This document shows, piece by piece, positions 62,036 to 64,000 of a stretch of DNA of 64,000 bases (position 1 is its first letter; the number at the start of each line of letters is the position of its first letter). The notes beneath the pieces are model-generated. The model worked only from the letters and a program-made list of their open reading frames with translations, made no database searches and had not been told where the DNA came from. Position numbers and translations under genes: made by a program. The stretch is taken from the NCBI RefSeq assembly GCF_018595675.2, contig NZ_CP092333.1:4240001-4304000 (forward strand), in the 5' to 3' direction. Source of the DNA: Flavihumibacter fluvii. Its GTDB lineage: Bacteria; Bacteroidota; Bacteroidia; Chitinophagales; Chitinophagaceae.

Positions 62036-63379
62036 ATGAGACTATTGCAGCATGCAGCTATCGCTTTAATATTTATTATGATGAACAGCGTGACCGGAAG
62101 TGCACAGGATAAAAAAATCGTTGCCCAATATTATAATTCGGGCTTTGCCATTGGGCATGATACTTATAATGCCATATCAGCAGCCAGCAATGGAAAAATA
62201 TATTATGTGTTGAGTTCCCAGTCGATAGATACTGGTGGGATGATGTATTCCTTTGACCCGGGAACAGGAAAGGTTGACTTCTGTGGAGATATCACAGAGG
62301 CCTGTGGTGAAAAAGGCACCCGCGCCATTTCACAGGGAAAGAGTCATGTTCGTTTCGTTGAATCTGCAGGCAAGTTGTATTTCGCAACGCATGCAGGGTT
62401 TTATTCTATGGTGGATGGCATGGAGAAAATGGGAATCCCGCCGGCGGGGTATAAACCCTACCCCGGCGGGCATTTCCTCTCCTATGACCTAAAGTCGGGC
62501 AAGTTTGAAAACCTGGGTATCGCACCCCATAACGAAGGCATCCTTACCATGAATATGGATACCGTTAGGGGCATGATTTACGCCATCACCTGGCCTACAG
62601 GTTATTTCATTACGTATGACCTGAAAACAAAACAGGTTAAAGACCTGGGACCTGTTTCAGGGGAAGGCGAGAATGGTGCCGGCACTGCCTTTCGAACCCT
62701 GTGCCGGGCAATTGCGATCAATCCGCTTACTGGCCATGCTTACCTGACCAATTCAGAAGGGGCGATTTTGCAGTACACACCCGGAACTGGTAAACTGGTG
62801 AAAATTGAAGAAGATATGAAGAAGGATTATTTCGGTTTGTATGATCCTTCATCACCGGGACATATGGGATATAACTGGCGGCAAATCGATTGGAGCCCGG
62901 TGGACCAATCCTTTTACGGCGTACACGGCAATTCAGGTTATTTGTTCAGGTTCGATCCTGCTGCAGAAAGAATTACTGTCCTGGATCGCATTACATCGAA
63001 AGTATCGAAGGAATCCGGCATGTTCGACCAGTTTAGTTATGGGTACCTTGGTTTTATCCTGGGGCCGGATAAACGCACTTTGTACTACCTGACAGGGGCC
63101 CCGATCTATGACCAGGGCAAACGTGTAAAAGGTAAGGACCGCACGGCTATGGGGGAGGCAAAGGGACTGGAAGACCTGCATTTGATCACCTATGATACCA
63201 GGACCAATACCTATACTGATAACGGGGCAATCTTTTATCCGGATGGCCAGCGGCCATTATATGTCAATTCTATTGCAGTGGGCAAGGATGGCACAGTGTA
63301 CACACTGGCGAGGGTAACCGAAAAGGGTGCCACCCGTACAGACCTGGTTAGAATACCGCATAAGCTGGTCAAAAAATAA
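62036..63379 (+). CDS. Secreted beta-propeller protein, function unknown
   Basis: 447 residues; signal peptide ends VTGSAQ. At least six repeats of a strand pattern with Y-x-x-D or F-D-P at blade ends (MMYSFDPGTGKVDFCGDI; HFLSYDLKSGKFENLGIAP; YFITYDLKTKQVKDLGPVSG; AILQYTPGTGKLVKI; YLFRFDPAAERITVLDRI; HLITYDTRTNTYTDNGAIF) make a seven- or eight-bladed propeller. No enzyme motif is recognised. It lies 9 bases after the DegT gene and 10 before the ceramidase-like gene, so it belongs to this operon. Sugar binding or a lyase role is possible. Confidence 0.7.
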   Translation: MRLLQHAAIALIFIMMNSVTGSAQDKKIVAQYYNSGFAIGHDTYNAISAASNGKIYYVLSSQSIDTGGMMYSFDPGTGKVDFCGDITEACGEKGTRAISQGKSHVRFVESAGKLYFATHAGFYSMVDGMEKMGIPPAGYKPYPGGHFLSYDLKSGKFENLGIAPHNEGILTMNMDTVRGMIYAITWPTGYFITYDLKTKQVKDLGPVSGEGENGAGTAFRTLCRAIAINPLTGHAYLTNSEGAILQYTPGTGKLVKIEEDMKKDYFGLYDPSSPGHMGYNWRQIDWSPVDQSFYGVHGNSGYLFRFDPAAERITVLDRITSKVSKESGMFDQFSYGYLGFILGPDKRTLYYLTGAPIYDQGKRVKGKDRTAMGEAKGLEDLHLITYDTRTNTYTDNGAIFYPDGQRPLYVNSIAVGKDGTVYTLARVTEKGATRTDLVRIPHKLVKK

Positions 63380-63389
63380 ACAGGATCGT

Positions 63390-64000
63390 ATGAAAAAAAT
63401 CTGTGGCATTTGCTGTCTTTTCCTGGCCCTGGTCCAGCTAAGTTTTGGACAAAATAAAACAGCTGAAATACCGATCAGGGCTGGCGTGGGAACTGTTGAT
63501 ATTACACCGCAGATGCCGTTTTGGCTGACTGGCTATGCTGCAAGGAAAACACCGGGTACGGGTGTATTGCATCCCATTTGGGCTAAGGCGTTGGTGATCG
63601 AACAGGATGCCAATAGCCGCATTATCATAGTTACTGTTGATGTGCTTGGACTCTCGCATGAAATCGTCACTGATGTATTTAATGCGGCACATGAAAAATA
63701 TGGTATACGGCGCTCGCAGTTATTATTGAATTCTTCGCATACACATTCCGGTCCGATGATCTGGCCCTGCCTTGAAGTGATCTATGATTTCTCTGCAGAA
63801 GACCAGGGAAGAATTGCGGAATACAACCAGCAATTGGCCAAACGTATTATTGCTGCGATCGATACCGCTATGGCAGGACTTGCTCCTGCCAGGTTATACA
63901 GCGGGCATGGGGAAGCCGGTTTTGCGATCAACCGCCGCAACGACATTCACCCTAATGGCCCGGTTGATCATGATGTGCCTGTTCTAAAAGTGGAAACCAT
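63390..64000 (+). CDS. Neutral/alkaline ceramidase-like protein, cut by the window end
   Basis: 203 complete codons are visible with no stop. A signal peptide (MKKICGICCLFLALVQLSFG) precedes IRAGVGTVDITPQMPFWLTGYAARKTPGTGVLHPIWAKALVIEQ, the N-terminal domain of neutral/alkaline ceramidases. It also has VTVDVLGLSHEIV and the metal motif NSSHTHSGPM, with His pair as in that family. Many relatives in Bacteroidota and Planctomycetes are untested and may hydrolyse other N-acyl compounds. It is the last visible gene of the operon starting at box D. Confidence 0.8.
   Translation, partial: MKKICGICCLFLALVQLSFGQNKTAEIPIRAGVGTVDITPQMPFWLTGYAARKTPGTGVLHPIWAKALVIEQDANSRIIIVTVDVLGLSHEIVTDVFNAAHEKYGIRRSQLLLNSSHTHSGPMIWPCLEVIYDFSAEDQGRIAEYNQQLAKRIIAAIDTAMAGLAPARLYSGHGEAGFAINRRNDIHPNGPVDHDVPVLKVET

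Noticed and set aside
1-64000. Search by eye for tRNA, rRNA, CRISPR arrays, transposases and phage genes
   Set aside because: No repeat-spacer pattern, no recognisable transposase or integrase and no rRNA segment were seen. A tRNA could be missed without a covariance search.

Overview
The window reads as a chromosomal segment of a Bacteroidota bacterium, most likely a member of the Chitinophagaceae. The signs are a SusC/SusD pair, many secreted proteins and lipoproteins with Cys lipoboxes, several glycosidases, TAnnTTTG-type promoter boxes, mostly weak Shine-Dalgarno signals, and Tat-exported Gfo/Idh/MocA proteins. I see no rRNA, tRNA, CRISPR array, transposase or phage gene. Family assignments come from recognising motifs and overall architecture by eye; no database was searched.

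Region 1 (1-15.8 kb) is a mixed chromosomal stretch. It holds the edge of a secreted protein gene, the remnant of a D-aminoacylase, a chromate operon (a ChrB-domain/AraC fusion regulator with the ChrA transporter), an acyl-CoA-dehydrogenase-like flavoprotein, a GH20 hexosaminidase and a lipoprotein cytochrome c/sugar dehydrogenase. These are followed by an overlapping pair (papain-like secreted protein plus lipoprotein), a GNAT, a GH33 sialidase, a DoxX/NmrA pair divergent from an HxlR regulator, and a fusion of a serine hydrolase with a ChbG-like deacetylase.

Region 2 (15.9-22.4 kb) is a complete tripartite RND efflux operon with a small leading secreted protein, followed by a collapsed glycerophosphodiesterase remnant. 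Region 3 (22.4-36.5 kb) has two secreted glycosidase-like proteins, a methyltransferase gene broken by one stop codon, and a small heat-shock operon whose first gene encodes a 43-residue protein. It continues with a Tat-type phosphoesterase, a large unclassified glycosidase-like protein, an MFS transporter, a luciferase-like oxidoreductase, a second serine hydrolase, MsrA and ferritin.

Region 4 (36.8-64 kb) is the most coherent part. It contains SusC/SusD, a GH20-like enzyme and an AraC regulator, then a nine-gene minus-strand operon. That operon encodes a NodB-like protein, a creatininase-like hydrolase, RidA, a 3-hydroxyacid dehydrogenase, an enolase-superfamily dehydratase, an EamA transporter, a DapA-like aldolase, an SDR and a FAH-family hydrolase. 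Divergent from it is a large FAD/Fe-S 2-hydroxyacid dehydrogenase. Next comes an operon of exported enzymes: DUF1080, three Tat-type Gfo/Idh/MocA proteins (one resembling GH109 alpha-N-acetylgalactosaminidase), a Tat-type DegT aminotransferase, a propeller protein and a neutral-ceramidase-like protein cut by the window end.

All three control regions of Region 4 carry an almost identical box, TGTTAAAAAAGTA. My inference is that Region 4 is one regulon for taking up and breaking down an amino-sugar-containing or oxidised glycoconjugate. Exported enzymes would trim it, SusCD would import it, and the cytoplasmic operon would convert a sugar acid to pyruvate-type products.
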